Shown here: piece by piece, positions 17,528 through 27,847 of the stretch
Layout of the letters: each line of letters opens with the position of its first letter
Numbering within the stretch: position 1 is the stretch's first letter
DNA from: Conchocele bisecta
Taxonomy: Eukaryota > Mollusca > Bivalvia > Lucinida > Thyasiridae
NCBI GenBank assembly: GCA_029237695.1
Contig: CM055280.1
Coordinates: 30,981,102 to 31,045,101, forward strand
Direction of reading: 5' to 3'
DNA: 64,000 nt
Notes under the pieces: model-generated
Told to the model about the DNA's origin: nothing
Seen by the model: only the letters and a program-made list of their open reading frames with translations
The model's database searches: none
Position numbers and translations under genes: made by a program

Positions 17528-20504
17528 TTACTCCCATTCATGAATCGGATACTCAATGTCAGGTACACCAAAGAGCGCGCCAATACAAATATCACCATCC
17601 TCCCGAATACAGTCCTCAAAATCATCTTCAACATCATCTGCCTCAACAACTTCCTCAACATCCCCTGTTATATCACCTGCCTCCAATTTCAGCTTCCCTC
17701 TTAGTATGCGGATTGCAGCAACCATCCTCGCCTAACAGTTGCAGTATGATGTGCATGAAATATTTTCTTTGTAAGACCCACAAGCCATGCACATCTTTAC
17801 ATGTGCTTTCCACTGACAATTACGTACATGATTCAACTGTGGTCGAGTGGGTTCACCTTGATGAGTGACAGGAACTGGAACCCCGCCACGCATCTCCCAA
17901 ATGGGTGATGTCATTCGACTCGTTTGATGGGTCTTGTTGGTTTGCCGCCTTCCACAACATTACCTGAAGAAGGGAACGTCGCGTGTGCATGAGCAGATTG
18001 TCGGATGTTTGGAGGCAGCACCTTCATTTTAGGACTTTTCTTCTTTTTGGCAAAAACTTTGGTGCTGGCAGCTTCTATTGAAGTTCCCGTTGGCAAACCA
18101 AACAGAGCTATGAAGAAACCCGTTGCCGTCTCCATCAGATCGTCGGTGGGGGCACCAACTTCGCTCGCCTAACACATCAACAAAGTCTAAAAGTCTGCAC
18201 TAAGCAACGTATTCAGTGCTTTAGCCTTGCTTTGCCATATGGGTATGATGGGGTGTCGAACTCACTGATGGCGTGCATGCACAGTAATTTCAAACATTTG
18301 GGACCTAGCTCAGTACAAGTGGCGTTAATATATAACACTGTCCTGTCCCATCTCCTTTCCCATCTCCTGTCCCATCTCTCCATCTGCACCATGCATTGTA
18401 GCTTCTCTCGATAAACCCTAATAAAAACCAGTAGGACAAACACACCTGTGTCATCGCTAAGTATGCGGATAACGTTCTAGCCATAGTTTGCATCTTCAAG
18501 GACATAATATATCATGGTGATGTCTGCCACATCATGGCTAAACACACCGTCGTCCAGATTATCCATGGTTATCTACTCTTCTATGGAGAACATGGACACA
18601 ATACTCACCAGTCCCTTCTTGTTATTCTGTTTCCTCAAAATTAAATCTCGTTTGTGCAGAGGACTGGTGATAGAGAGATCGTAGTTGATTAGTTATTCAC
18701 CAGCACGCCGCATTCTCTAATGATTTTTGGCAGATTTTCCTGATACTAGTCAACGACACCTTATGGAATCAGATCTGAAGGTCTACCGCCATGAGGCCAC
18801 ACTATGCGATAGAATAGCTGCTGAACGTACACGATGACTATCTCAGCAGCTGCGGGTGAGATCTCAACAACACCGAGACGCTTTGTTAGCGCCGATGTAT
18901 TGCCTTTGTGGAGGCAACCCTGCTCGTCGATAAGCAATGGTGGTACAGCACAAAGTTCATAGTGGAACAGTGTCCCAAGCTCCAGCTGCCTCCGTTGAAC
19001 AATCAACAGAAGACGTAGAAAAATGGTTTCAATGTCGATGACTGGCGATATTTTTTGCTCTTGTCATACAGGATCATATAATCCGCATGGGAGACTGCTG
19101 ATGTATTTGCTGTCCAATGCTTGTCCAATATTGACAGAATCAGCCACATTCACTTCATCAATGGCAATTTGGCCTGTGACAGGATTGTACAAAATATGTC
19201 GGTGGACTTTCAGTGGATGAGGATATTTCTCCACCTGTGCTTCAACAAATGCCGCTTCATCTGTATCCAATATACGGGCGATTCTTCATCTCCTCCTTGT
19301 GCTGTTTCTGTGGGAAATGGTCTCACGAGTTAGCATACTATGTACAGTCAACATTGTCAGACACAAGTAGGGTAATGGGGAAAGTCGTCAATCCACTCAC
19401 TAACAAGTTCAGGAGATAAAGTCATGCCCTTTAGAGACCCTTTCCTATCTTGATAGCGGTCTGTTCTCCAAATTGGTCAACTGAGACTCCGTTTCAGTAT
19501 TAAGTGAACGCATCTCCAGAAGGTATTGGGTAAGATATCGTGCATATTGTGCTTGTCCTGCGAGGAAAATGTATGTCAGCATGCGTTCCATGAAATCACT
19601 GTATGATCAAATTGGTGGAAAAATGAGTGTCTGGAAGAGGAAGCTATATCTACCCAGTGAGGACCAGTCAGGTGGAGGCGAGCAGTTTCCAGATACTGAT
19701 CTATCTGCTCCAATGGCCTTGGGCATGTATATAGAAACCGCCTCAATAGAGCCGCTGTTGGGTTCCGGAAGGCCCTCATGGGTTTCACCCAGGACTAACC
19801 GTTATATATACTTGTCAGGCCACGGTATGCAGCAGCAATATACGTTTCAAAAGCTGAGCCCTTCATTAACTTTGCAATGCAGCTGTTGAATGACTGTATA
19901 ATATGCATTCCTCCGGGATGAAGGACTACATTCTGGAACTGCATTGGCTGATACTAGCATATTTGTTTGGTAGCAGAAAATAGCTGCATGTCCATGCTCA
20001 GGTGAACGTGTTTCATCCCCATATCCACCAGTGACTGTTGCATGTACACACGTGTTGTGAGAATAGATTCTGGGTGAGAGGGTGTGGTATCAATCATATG
20101 CCCAAACATGTAGGAGCTCGCCCCTTTGAGTACACCGCTACCTCTGGCTAGTTTGTTAGTCTGGACCCAGACTGAGACTGCTAAACCACGTGACATCTTT
20201 TTCGGTGACAGCTGTTAGACTGGCCCGGCGGGCAGCTACCTCAGTGTAGCTATTCCCACTAGTTTTGACAATGGCCACAGCAGTGGATGCTCTTTTTAGG
20301 ATCAGTATAGTGTAAAATAGTAATTAATAGAGCATTCCTCGCAGGTTTAGTCTGCTCGGATATAAGACGAGGCATCATAACACGACCGATACAAGACTGA
20401 CTGCTGTCAGCGTCAATCATGCCTGCTGGATGTTTCTGGAATTCGGTTGTATCGTGGACAGAGATAGTACTGGCGCAGTCGTTGAAACCAATATACAGGT
20501 TCAT
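17528..20504 (-). pseudogene. Decayed invertebrate repetitive gene with C-terminal CXC (tesmin/TSO1-like) motif
   Basis: Minus-strand fragments in different frames keep a consistent N-to-C order. They are 20504-20259 (MNLYIGFNDCAST...), 20196-19954 (VHLSMDMQLF), 19788-19576, 19270-19064 (EAQVEKYPHPLKVHRHILYN), 19006-18761 (LELGTLFHYELCAVPPLLID), 18443-18213 (VQMERWD...INATCTELGPKCL), 18135-17911 (METATGFFIALFGLPTGTS) and 17914-17732 ending CMACGSYKENISCTSYCNC. An acidic tail follows at 17725-17528. I recognise this as a protein repeated many times in mollusc and other invertebrate genomes, annotated only as uncharacterised or CXC-domain containing. Lesions include a stop right after YCNC (TAG at about 17737) with GEDG/C continuing in another frame. 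Function unknown. Confidence 0.65.
18345..18382. repeat. Triplicated 12-base unit inside the pseudogene
   Basis: CCCATCTCCTTT, CCCATCTCCTGT and CCCATCTCTCC follow directly on one another. In the pseudogene frame this expands a Trp-Asp-Arg run (DRRWERRWDRT) not expected in the family. Confidence 0.7.
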
Positions 20505-21474
20505 TGAAACCGCACTTGCAGTGGTTGGTAATTGTGTTTATCGATTATCATGGATCTCTTGACAAATAACAAATTTAACTTAGCCAGGCACGGTACCTAC
20601 ATTTCAGCAACTGGCATGCATACTTTCATTACACGTACCCCTATTATGAGCGTCAGAACAGCAGTGTCGTGAATTGAGAAGAATTATTCTCAAATCATAT
20701 CTCAAGTGTCAACAATGTTGTGCGACTATGAATTATCGCTTATTTCAAGTATTTAATTCAGTTTTGTTGTTAAAATAGCGACACAAATAGGATTTTGGGC
20801 GCCATCTTGGATGTAGAAAAGTTAGAACAAACATTCCATTAGCCTTAAAACGTAAATATAGCATCGTAAAACGATAATAGACACCCCAAAACGAATAACA
20901 AATTGTATTATACATCATTATATGACAGTTTTGTCGTAAAATTTTGAAAATGGCGACTGGTGGCCATCTTGGATTTATGCAAATTGCAAGAGTTGCCCAA
21001 AGTTGCCATTTGGGCAACAAAGCTAAATGTGTTCTAGGGAACCATATAAAGATGAAACAACATTAAAAGTTTATAGGAAACAGAATATCTAGGTTCACTA
21101 TGGAACAAATAGGAGTGCCTACTCGACTAGATGGCAGTATATGACACTCTTTGATGTGGAATATGGTTCACTCACTATCTTACTAAACCTGGCATATTGT
21201 ATCTGTCACCAGTATAGAGCTAGATCAGCTTGCAAAAGCAGCAGTCTGATAACGGTATGCACAATTTGCAGTCTGATCAGGTTCTGCACTGTTCACCTTT
21301 CCATCAATGAAACACATGTCCTGCTTCTAAGAAATATACATGTATACCGTTACCCGGCTACAGTAGTGTGATATTTGATCAGGAGCTATACTGGTCATAA
21401 ATCCTAAAAAAAAAACCTTTCTCCAATCAAAGCCACAACTGTGTAGTCCCCTGGGGTCAGGTACACAACCGCGC

Positions 21475-21690
21475 TGTGACGTAGTTGTAAAGCGTATCAC
21501 GTGATTTTAATGGAGGCAGCCTAAAATCCCCATGGAGTGGAGAGCGCATAATTATATATAATGGAAATTTAAAACCAAATATCTGTGGGATTAAATACAA
21601 GTGAAGTAAAGCCACGATATGTCTTTAATATAGCTATATAATGCAAATGTATCGGTTTTGGGGAATGTGTTATTCTCCTTTAATGTAAAT
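21475..21690. repeat. Dispersed repeat Q, copy 1
   Basis: The segment running from ACGTAGTTGTAAAGCGTATC to TGTGTTATTCTCCTTTA is repeated in inverted orientation at 44330-44560 (AAAGGAGAATAACACACTCG ... CGTTACGTAGTTGTAAAG). Family unknown; no coding content. Confidence 0.75.
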
Positions 21691-21857
21691 GTTAAACTAC
21701 ATGTATATTAATTCAGATGCAACGTATAGTCAAGTACAAATGGACAAGATTTGAGAATTACGGGCTTGTAAACTGTGCTGGTTGATGACAGGGACATGCC
21801 TATTTGGTGCACCAAACGTATGCCAACAACAGAAAATAATAATTAGACACACATGAC

Positions 21858-22357
21858 NNNNNNNNNNNNNNNNNNNNNNNNNNNNNNNNNNNNNNNNNNN
21901 NNNNNNNNNNNNNNNNNNNNNNNNNNNNNNNNNNNNNNNNNNNNNNNNNNNNNNNNNNNNNNNNNNNNNNNNNNNNNNNNNNNNNNNNNNNNNNNNNNNN
22001 NNNNNNNNNNNNNNNNNNNNNNNNNNNNNNNNNNNNNNNNNNNNNNNNNNNNNNNNNNNNNNNNNNNNNNNNNNNNNNNNNNNNNNNNNNNNNNNNNNNN
22101 NNNNNNNNNNNNNNNNNNNNNNNNNNNNNNNNNNNNNNNNNNNNNNNNNNNNNNNNNNNNNNNNNNNNNNNNNNNNNNNNNNNNNNNNNNNNNNNNNNNN
22201 NNNNNNNNNNNNNNNNNNNNNNNNNNNNNNNNNNNNNNNNNNNNNNNNNNNNNNNNNNNNNNNNNNNNNNNNNNNNNNNNNNNNNNNNNNNNNNNNNNNN
22301 NNNNNNNNNNNNNNNNNNNNNNNNNNNNNNNNNNNNNNNNNNNNNNNNNNNNNNNNN
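21858..22357. other. Assembly gap (500 Ns)
   Basis: Exactly 500 undetermined bases, a typical fixed-size scaffold gap. The true length is unknown. Confidence 0.98.
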
Positions 22358-22545
22358 CCCTGTGACAAATCCACGTTGGTGCCACTCCCGCTAAGCCCAG
22401 GGTCAAGGTCACATACTTGGTGCATTCAAAACCTTAACGCTCGGGTAAATGGCTTATAATTTCCTTGCTCGGATCTGCTTCACATTTCACACGTGCATTG
22501 CTCCAATGCTCCTCTACCACCCTGTGACAAATCCTTGGACCCACG
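22358..22545. repeat. Satellite-like tandem repeat bordering the gap
   Basis: CCTGTGACAAATCC occurs at 22359 and again at 22521, about 160 bases apart, with CTAAGCCCAGGGTCAAGGTC between. The same unit forms a dimer at 46128-46440. Confidence 0.7.
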
Positions 22546-23599
22546 CAGGGGGTATTCAGTAAGCCTGGCTTACTTACTAACAAATCTAGTTGAAGCAATA
22601 TTTATTACAATATACATTCTACAGAACGAGAAAACTGTATAACTTCTTCTCCTAGGATTAAAATAATTATATTAATTATACATTACATGTACATGGTGTA
22701 GGAAACATAGTTGAATGTGCACCAATACAGTTAAATTTGTGTTTGAGCTAATGATCTATGTGTACATGTACATGTATTAAGAAAAATACACTCACTCGTG
22801 AACGATTTCACTCATTCTTACTCTCACATTGAGGCAAAAGGGCTGTGGTTTAGCGAAAGACTATTTGAAAAATATATGACATACACACTGGTAATTAACT
22901 TTAAATGGATTGTATTTGTGTCCAGTATACATATGCAGCTCATTGGGGCCGTTTCACTCAACTTTGTACGATTAAAATGTTTGTAAGTGCAAAATTATGA
23001 TAGTCTGTAAAGATTATTAGAATCGAGCTGAAACACAAATGTGTAAATTATACCTGTGCATGCATTGTTATAAATAATATATTGTATTATTGTTCTCAGC
23101 TTAATCAGTCATCTACGACCGTTGATTAGCGATTAAAGGCATTGCGCCTGAGATACATACAGTATTGTTCCATTGATGAAACAGATTAGTAAAAATATAA
23201 TTTAATCACAGATTTGTTATTTATTTCTGAACCCAATTTTACCTCGGAATTAATTTCCTGAAAAATGTTCATTATAAAAAAATGTTGATAATATTCGTAC
23301 TGCAAAAATACTTGAGTTGTGATTGCTACATTTCTAGTCTTTCTGCTTTAGCTATTATTAATTATTTAATGTACCGTATTTAAATTACTACACCTGGTGT
23401 ATAGCTTTTATACCAATTTCTATAGTTGGAATATTATTTCCATTTCTCAACTAATAAATCACAGTGTATTATAGTACATATACATTGTATACTATTTACC
23501 AGAATATAAATTCCTTGAAATTTGATGAAATAAAAAAACACCATTCAAAAAGATATTGTACACAGTATTGACTGTGACATAATCTGAGACACAGTCACT
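22546..23599. other. Non-coding AT-rich DNA
   Basis: The only recognisable part is a terminal fragment of MITE family J at 22945-23010 (GGGGCCGTTTCACT...). The rest shows no gene or repeat I can name. Confidence 0.4.
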
Positions 23600-23842
23600 T
23601 TAACTCTTTGCATGCTAGCGGCGAAAATATCCGTCAAACGAATTAGGAGTATATGTTTTATTTCTCTCTGTAAATATGTCTTCAAATTTCATTAGAATTG
23701 TGTCCTCCGGACACAATTCTAATGAAATTTCAAGACATATTCATGACATTTATAAGGAGAAATAAAAGAAAATATAAGAATTGTCATCTGCTATTTTTGA
23801 ACTATTTATAGCCCACAAATTTCCCAGCATGCAAAGAGTTAA
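23600..23842. repeat. TTAA-type MITE family K, copy 1
   Basis: Ends TTAACTCTTTGCATGCTAG and CCAGCATGCAAAGAGTTAA are inverted repeats with TTAA at both edges. The centre is a palindrome TTAGAATTGTGTCCTCC/GGACACAATTCTAA. A second copy is at 61749-61987. Confidence 0.9.
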
Positions 23843-23997
23843 TGAATGTGGCTGTCAATGGAGAAATGGGGCTTATGGGTTTTTGCAACCTCCCAGACGA
23901 AATGACGACCATGGTCACCACGTTTTTTGACGGTCGACCACGTATTATCATGGTCGACCATCAAATACTCAAATACCATGAAAAAAACATGGTCAGG

Positions 23998-24496
23998 CAG
24001 AGCTCCAGATAACAGGCCCGTAGCCAGGGGGGGTCGGAGCGGTCGGACGACCCCCCCCACCCAGCCTCGAGGTCCACTTTTTTAGACCCCCCTAGATACA
24101 TCAGGCCCCTTGGGCCTTCGAAACGACCCCCCCTTCAAACAGGTCTGGCTACGGGCCTGGATAAGCTTTGTGTCTAAAGCGTTCTATACCCCCTGATTTC
24201 AAAATCATGCGTATTTTACTTTTACACATGGGTTATTAATTTTTTTTCATTGCTTTTTGGGGAACAAAATGATAAAAAATAACATTTAAACATTCACTTA
24301 ATTGAGCTGCAGCTTTTTGCAGCTCAACTAAGTGAAGTTTCAACTTTATGACAGTATTTTCACTACTCAATTTGAAAATCAATGCGTATTTTCACATTGC
24401 TGTGCGTATTTTGTACTCTCTCTTTTGATAATCAATGCGTATTTAGCTGAAATAATTGCATAAAATACGCCAATACGCACCTTATCTGGAGCTCTG
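23998..24496 (-). repeat. MITE family B, copy 1, carrying nested element N
   Basis: The ends CAGAGCTCCAGATAA... and CTTATCTGGAGCTCTG bound a family B copy with its central palindrome (TTGAGCTGCAGCTTTTTGCA). Element N (24013-24159) is inserted just inside the left end and has duplicated GATAA. Confidence 0.9.
24013..24159. repeat. Inverted-repeat element N with GATAA target duplication
   Basis: Ends CAGGCCCGTAGCCAGG and CTGGCTACGGGCCTG are inverted repeats. GATAA flanks both sides (24008-24012, 24160-24164). The interior is C/G-homopolymer rich. It resembles the widespread invertebrate repeat beginning CAGGGGCGTAGC (another type at 63400-63685). Confidence 0.85.
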
Positions 24497-24594
24497 GTCA
24501 GGAGCATGGTCAACTATGGTAAACCATGGTCAGGAACGATGGTCACCAGTTTGACCATGGTAGACCATGGCCAACCCTTTTTCGACCACTGTTG

Positions 24595-24790
24595 CAGAGC
24601 TCCAGTTAAGGTGCGTAATTTGACCAACTTGGGGTGAAATTTTGTTATTTCTTCATCAAAAATGGCAAGTTGGGAGTGCTTTAGAATCGTCTCATTGAGA
24701 CGATTCTAAAGTAAAGCACTCCCTACTTGCCATTTTTGATGGAGAAATAAGAAATTTACCTCCAAATTACGCACCTTAACTGGAGCTCTG
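24595..24790. repeat. MITE family C with CTGTTG target duplication
   Basis: Ends CAGAGCTCCAGTTAAGG and CCTTAACTGGAGCTCTG bound a near-perfect palindrome (centre CGTCTCATTGAGACG). CTGTTG flanks both sides (24589-24594, 24791-24796). A truncated copy lies at 56902-57055. Confidence 0.95.
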
Positions 24791-25104
24791 CTGTTGACCG
24801 TGGTCAAAAATCATCACACCATGGTTGACCATGGTCTACAATGGTAAAACATTTTTCAGCCACGGTTGACCATGGTCAAAAGATCATCACACCATGGTTA
24901 ACCATCGTCGACCGTGGTCAAGACAGCACTTTAATCATCCCCCTATGGTAGAACATTGTCAAAATGTTTGCAAATCACGGTTATGCATCAGTCAATGTGA
25001 ATCCCAGACAAAATGATAATCATGGGGCTTTTACCGGGGCTTTCACGAGCCATGTTGCCTTGCACTGTCGGGCTACTACCGGGGCTTTTAATGGTTGATA
25101 AAAA

Positions 25105-25310
25105 AAATGAGCCAGTACTTGAACTGTTCAAGAACACCGTTTAAGAACAGTTCTTGAATTTTTTAAGAGCTAGTAAGGTTCTTAAATAGTTTTTAAAATG
25201 TTCAGGAACATTTTAAGAGCAGTTCTTGAACTTAATTAAATGTTCTTAAAATGTTCTACTAGTGTTCCTGAAATTACTTCAAGAACAATTTAAGAACATT
25301 TCAACCGTGG
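25105..25310. repeat. TTCAAGAACA-type short repeats
   Basis: Motifs TTCAAGAACA, TTAAGAACAG and GTTCTTGAA, mostly inverted with respect to one another, recur about ten times and can fold into several stems. No coding content. Confidence 0.6.
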
Positions 25311-25610
25311 TCAGATTTTTTACCAAAAACCGTGGTGCTATTTAACAAAACATTGTCTACAAAAAAGACTACCATGGTTGACCATGGTCGTACGAGGTTC
25401 ATTATATACCCCCCCCCCACCCCCCCGCAACAAAGTTGTGGGGGTGTATACTGGAGTCAGCTTGTGCATCCTTTTCGCCTGGGCTGAGTGTACTGTTTCA
25501 TCACTGAAACACCCGTCATGCTAATTCTGACGAGCAATATTGCTTGTTAGAAACCATGTACCTGTAGGTGGTACATTGATGGCAAGGCGACCAGTGCAAA
25601 ACCAGACCAT

Positions 25611-26028
25611 GGGGCCGTTTCACTAAACTTCTTACGACAAATGTTTGTAAGTGCAAACTAATATGATAGTCTGTAAATCACATTAACCCTTAGACGCTAT
25701 CTTATTTTTTTTTTGTCTGCTGTTTATTTTCTATTTTCCATTTTTATCAACAAAAACATGCTTTTGACAGCACTTTAGAATAATTTACACCAAACCATGT
25801 TTTTTATTGAGAAATAAGTCAAGATATAAAAGCAACAACAGACGACAATTGTTGTGAGTAGCGGTTTAAGGGTTAAAATGTTTTCTTGTAAACAATTATT
25901 GGATTTACATTTATTGAGCATAGGCTGATGCAGCCTATGCTCAATAAATGTAAATCCATCAATTGAAATTCCCAGACGATCCTAAATTTTCACTTACGAA
26001 CATTTTAGTCATACGAAGTTTAGTGAAA
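25611..26028. repeat. MITE family J, copy 2, containing MITE D
   Basis: It begins GGGGCCGTTTCACTAAAC and runs to TTTAGTGAAA, where it is cut off by element L. The centre is AGCATAGGCTGATGCAGCCT. MITE D (25683-25876) sits inside the left arm with TTAA edges. Confidence 0.85.
25683..25876. repeat. piggyBac-like MITE family D, copy 1
   Basis: TTAACCCTTAGACGC and GCGGTTTAAGGGTTAA form the ends. Inner arms carry TCGTCTGCTG-like and CAGCAGACGA-like blocks. TTAA edges and CCC/GGG termini are the features of piggyBac-type elements; assignment is by ends only. Confidence 0.85.
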
Positions 26029-26302
26029 TTTATCCCGTCAACACAGTACGTACATGTATGTACCGTGAAACACAGTGCCGTGAAACATTTTTGATATCCA
26101 GTCAATATTATTTTTGCATTTTACAGCCATTTGTAGGTGTTGACGGGATAAATAGAATAGTAGGTTAGCGCCGTGAATGGGAAAAAATATCTGGCGCGGC
26201 ACGGAAACGGGATGTGCTCGGCAGAACCTCGCCCATCCCGTTTCCTGAGCCTTGCCAGATATTTTTTTCCCATTCACGGCACTAACCTACTATTCTCTAT
26301 TT
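26029..26302. repeat. MITE family L, copy 1
   Basis: It contains TTATCCCGTCAACAC, GTGCCGTGAAACATTTTTGA, GTGTTGACGGGATAAATAG and a hairpin of GTTAGCGCCGTGAATGGGAA against TCCCATTCACGGCACTAAC. Other copies: 48573-49004 and 61453-61719. Confidence 0.85.
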
Positions 26303-26419
26303 AAGGCCCCTGAATCGGATCTGAATCTACACCGTTCGCAAAACCCACACCGGTTAGCCCCATTTCTCCAGTCACAGCCACATTTAATTTACAGAATGGT
26401 TTGCAGAATATCTGACGAT

Positions 26420-27356
26420 ATACAGTACAACCTCTCTACAACAGCCACCCATGGGAAGACGCAAAACTGGATGTTGTAGAGAGGTGGCTGTTGTAGGGAG
26501 GTTAATGCTGAATTAAATTTTGCTGTTAATTTATTCTCTTCGATAATTCTAATCAAAAACATGCTTTGGCAGAATTTTAGAAAATGATTCTAAAATGCTG
26601 TCAAAAACTGTTTTTGTCTCGCCCGCGAAGCGGAAAGCGAGACATAGGTTTTGCTTTTCCGGAGTCGGCGGCGTCATGATCATTCAATGTTAAGTTTTCG
26701 TGTTACGGTCATTACTTCAACACCTTATCAGCTACAGTCATCAAACTTTATACATACGTTTACTATGATATGTACATGAATATAGGACTATTAAACAAAA
26801 TTTGGCGCTCCCCAGGCTCTTCAGAGTCAAACTCTATTTGTTAATACATTCTATGTTAAGTTTTCGTGTTACGTTTCGTGTTACGGTCATTACTTCAACA
26901 CCTTGTCAGCTACAGTCATCAAACTTTATACATACCTTTACTATGATATGTACATGAATATAGGACTATTAAAAAAAAATTGGCGGGGTCAAGGTCAAAC
27001 TATTTGTTAATACTTTCAATGTTAAGTTTTTGTGTTACGATCATTACTTCAACACCTTATCAGCTACAGTCATCAAACTTTATACATCGCTTTACTATGA
27101 TATGTAGATGAATATACGATTATTAAATATTTTTTTCTCCGGCCCCAGGGTGAAGGTCAAGGCGGAACAAGGCGAGACATTTGATTCCGTGGAATTTCTT
27201 GTTATTGAGAAAGACAGCAACAGCAAACGACAATTTTCATGCTCAGCTGAGGTTAGATACAGAGGAAATCATCTATTTGGGACATAAAATAGTGGCTGTT
27301 ATAGAGAGGGTGTTGTTGTAGAGAGGTGGCCGTTCGGGGAGGTACCGACTGTACAT
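26420..27356. repeat. Composite nest: outer MITE, split MITE D, Helentron-like core
   Basis: The outer ends ACAGTACAACCTCTCTACAA and GGGGAGGTACCGACTGT are inverted. Inside, a D-family MITE is split into 26503-26615 and 27202-27260 by the element at 26616-27201. Confidence 0.7.
26616..27201 (+). mobile_element. Helentron/pearl-like element with three core repeats
   Basis: It starts after TTTTT with GTCTCGCCCGCGAAGCGG, a hairpin closed by AAAGCGAGAC. The GGAGTCGGCGGCGTC segment follows, and then three core units beginning AATGTTAAGTTTTCGTGTTA at about 26686, 26855 and 27018 (about 165 bases each). It ends GGAATTTCTTG next to TTATT. The layout matches 39651-39952 and the minus-strand element 9971-11027. 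Confidence 0.7.
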
Positions 27357-27847
27357 ATATAAACAATCACTTTCTCAGCAGAGATGTGATAGTGTTGGTG
27401 TAATGACAGTTGATAAAAGTAGGTAAATATAGGTCAGTGACCCACGTCTTCATGTTAAATAAACACAAACCGGTTCATGTATAAAATTGAATAATTCATT
27501 GTTTGACAATATGTTGAACTTGGCTGAAGGCCTATAGTTTTGAGACAAACATAAGGCTATCATCATATTTGCAAAAATAAGGCACAATGCAGGAAATAAT
27601 AACATAACCATATTTACTCTATATTGAAAGACCACCTCCTCTCTAATATTACACAATTAAGTACACATTTGACAAAAGTAATAGTAACACCTTTAAAGAA
27701 TAGTAAAAAGCAAAGGTATTTAGTTAGATTTATTATTACAACACAATAATATAACACCTACACAACAGGATCAGAAAGCATTCTAGCTTACAAGCTTATA
27801 TAAATTCCTTGTCTGTTTGGAAAAATACATTTGCGTTATCTATTATC

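Larger units (their letters stand above)
16755..21460 (-). mobile_element. Element of about 4.7 kb with inverted ends enclosing the CXC-motif pseudogene
   Basis: Left sequence (AACCAGGGGACTAC; GACTAGTCGAG-like; TTTAGCTTTGTTGCCCAAG; TTTGCATAAATCCAAGATGG; CGCCATCTTGAAAAT) reappears inverted at 20930-21450 (ATTTTGAAAATGGCGACTGG; CCATCTTGGATTTATGCAAA; TTGGGCAACAAAGCTAAA; CTACTCGACTAGA; GTAGTCCCCTGGGG). The inverted ends are about 250-450 bases and diverged. Between them lies one decayed minus-strand gene (17528-20504). The layout suggests a DNA transposon whose own gene is the CXC-motif gene. Superfamily unknown. Confidence 0.55.
23885..25395. repeat. ACCATGGT-rich repeat tract, interrupted by MITEs
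   Basis: The palindromic word ACCATGGT and its relatives (GGTCGACCA, CCATGGTC) recur dozens of times: 23900-23995, 24500-24592, 24795-24965 and 25315-25392. MITE B and MITE C copies interrupt the tract. It looks like a tandem or satellite-like sequence later invaded by transposons. Confidence 0.7.

Noticed and set aside
25413..25445. C-homopolymer and CCCCGCAAC tract as regulatory G-quadruplex
   Set aside because: It is likely the polymorphic or low-quality interior of a repeat; no supporting context.
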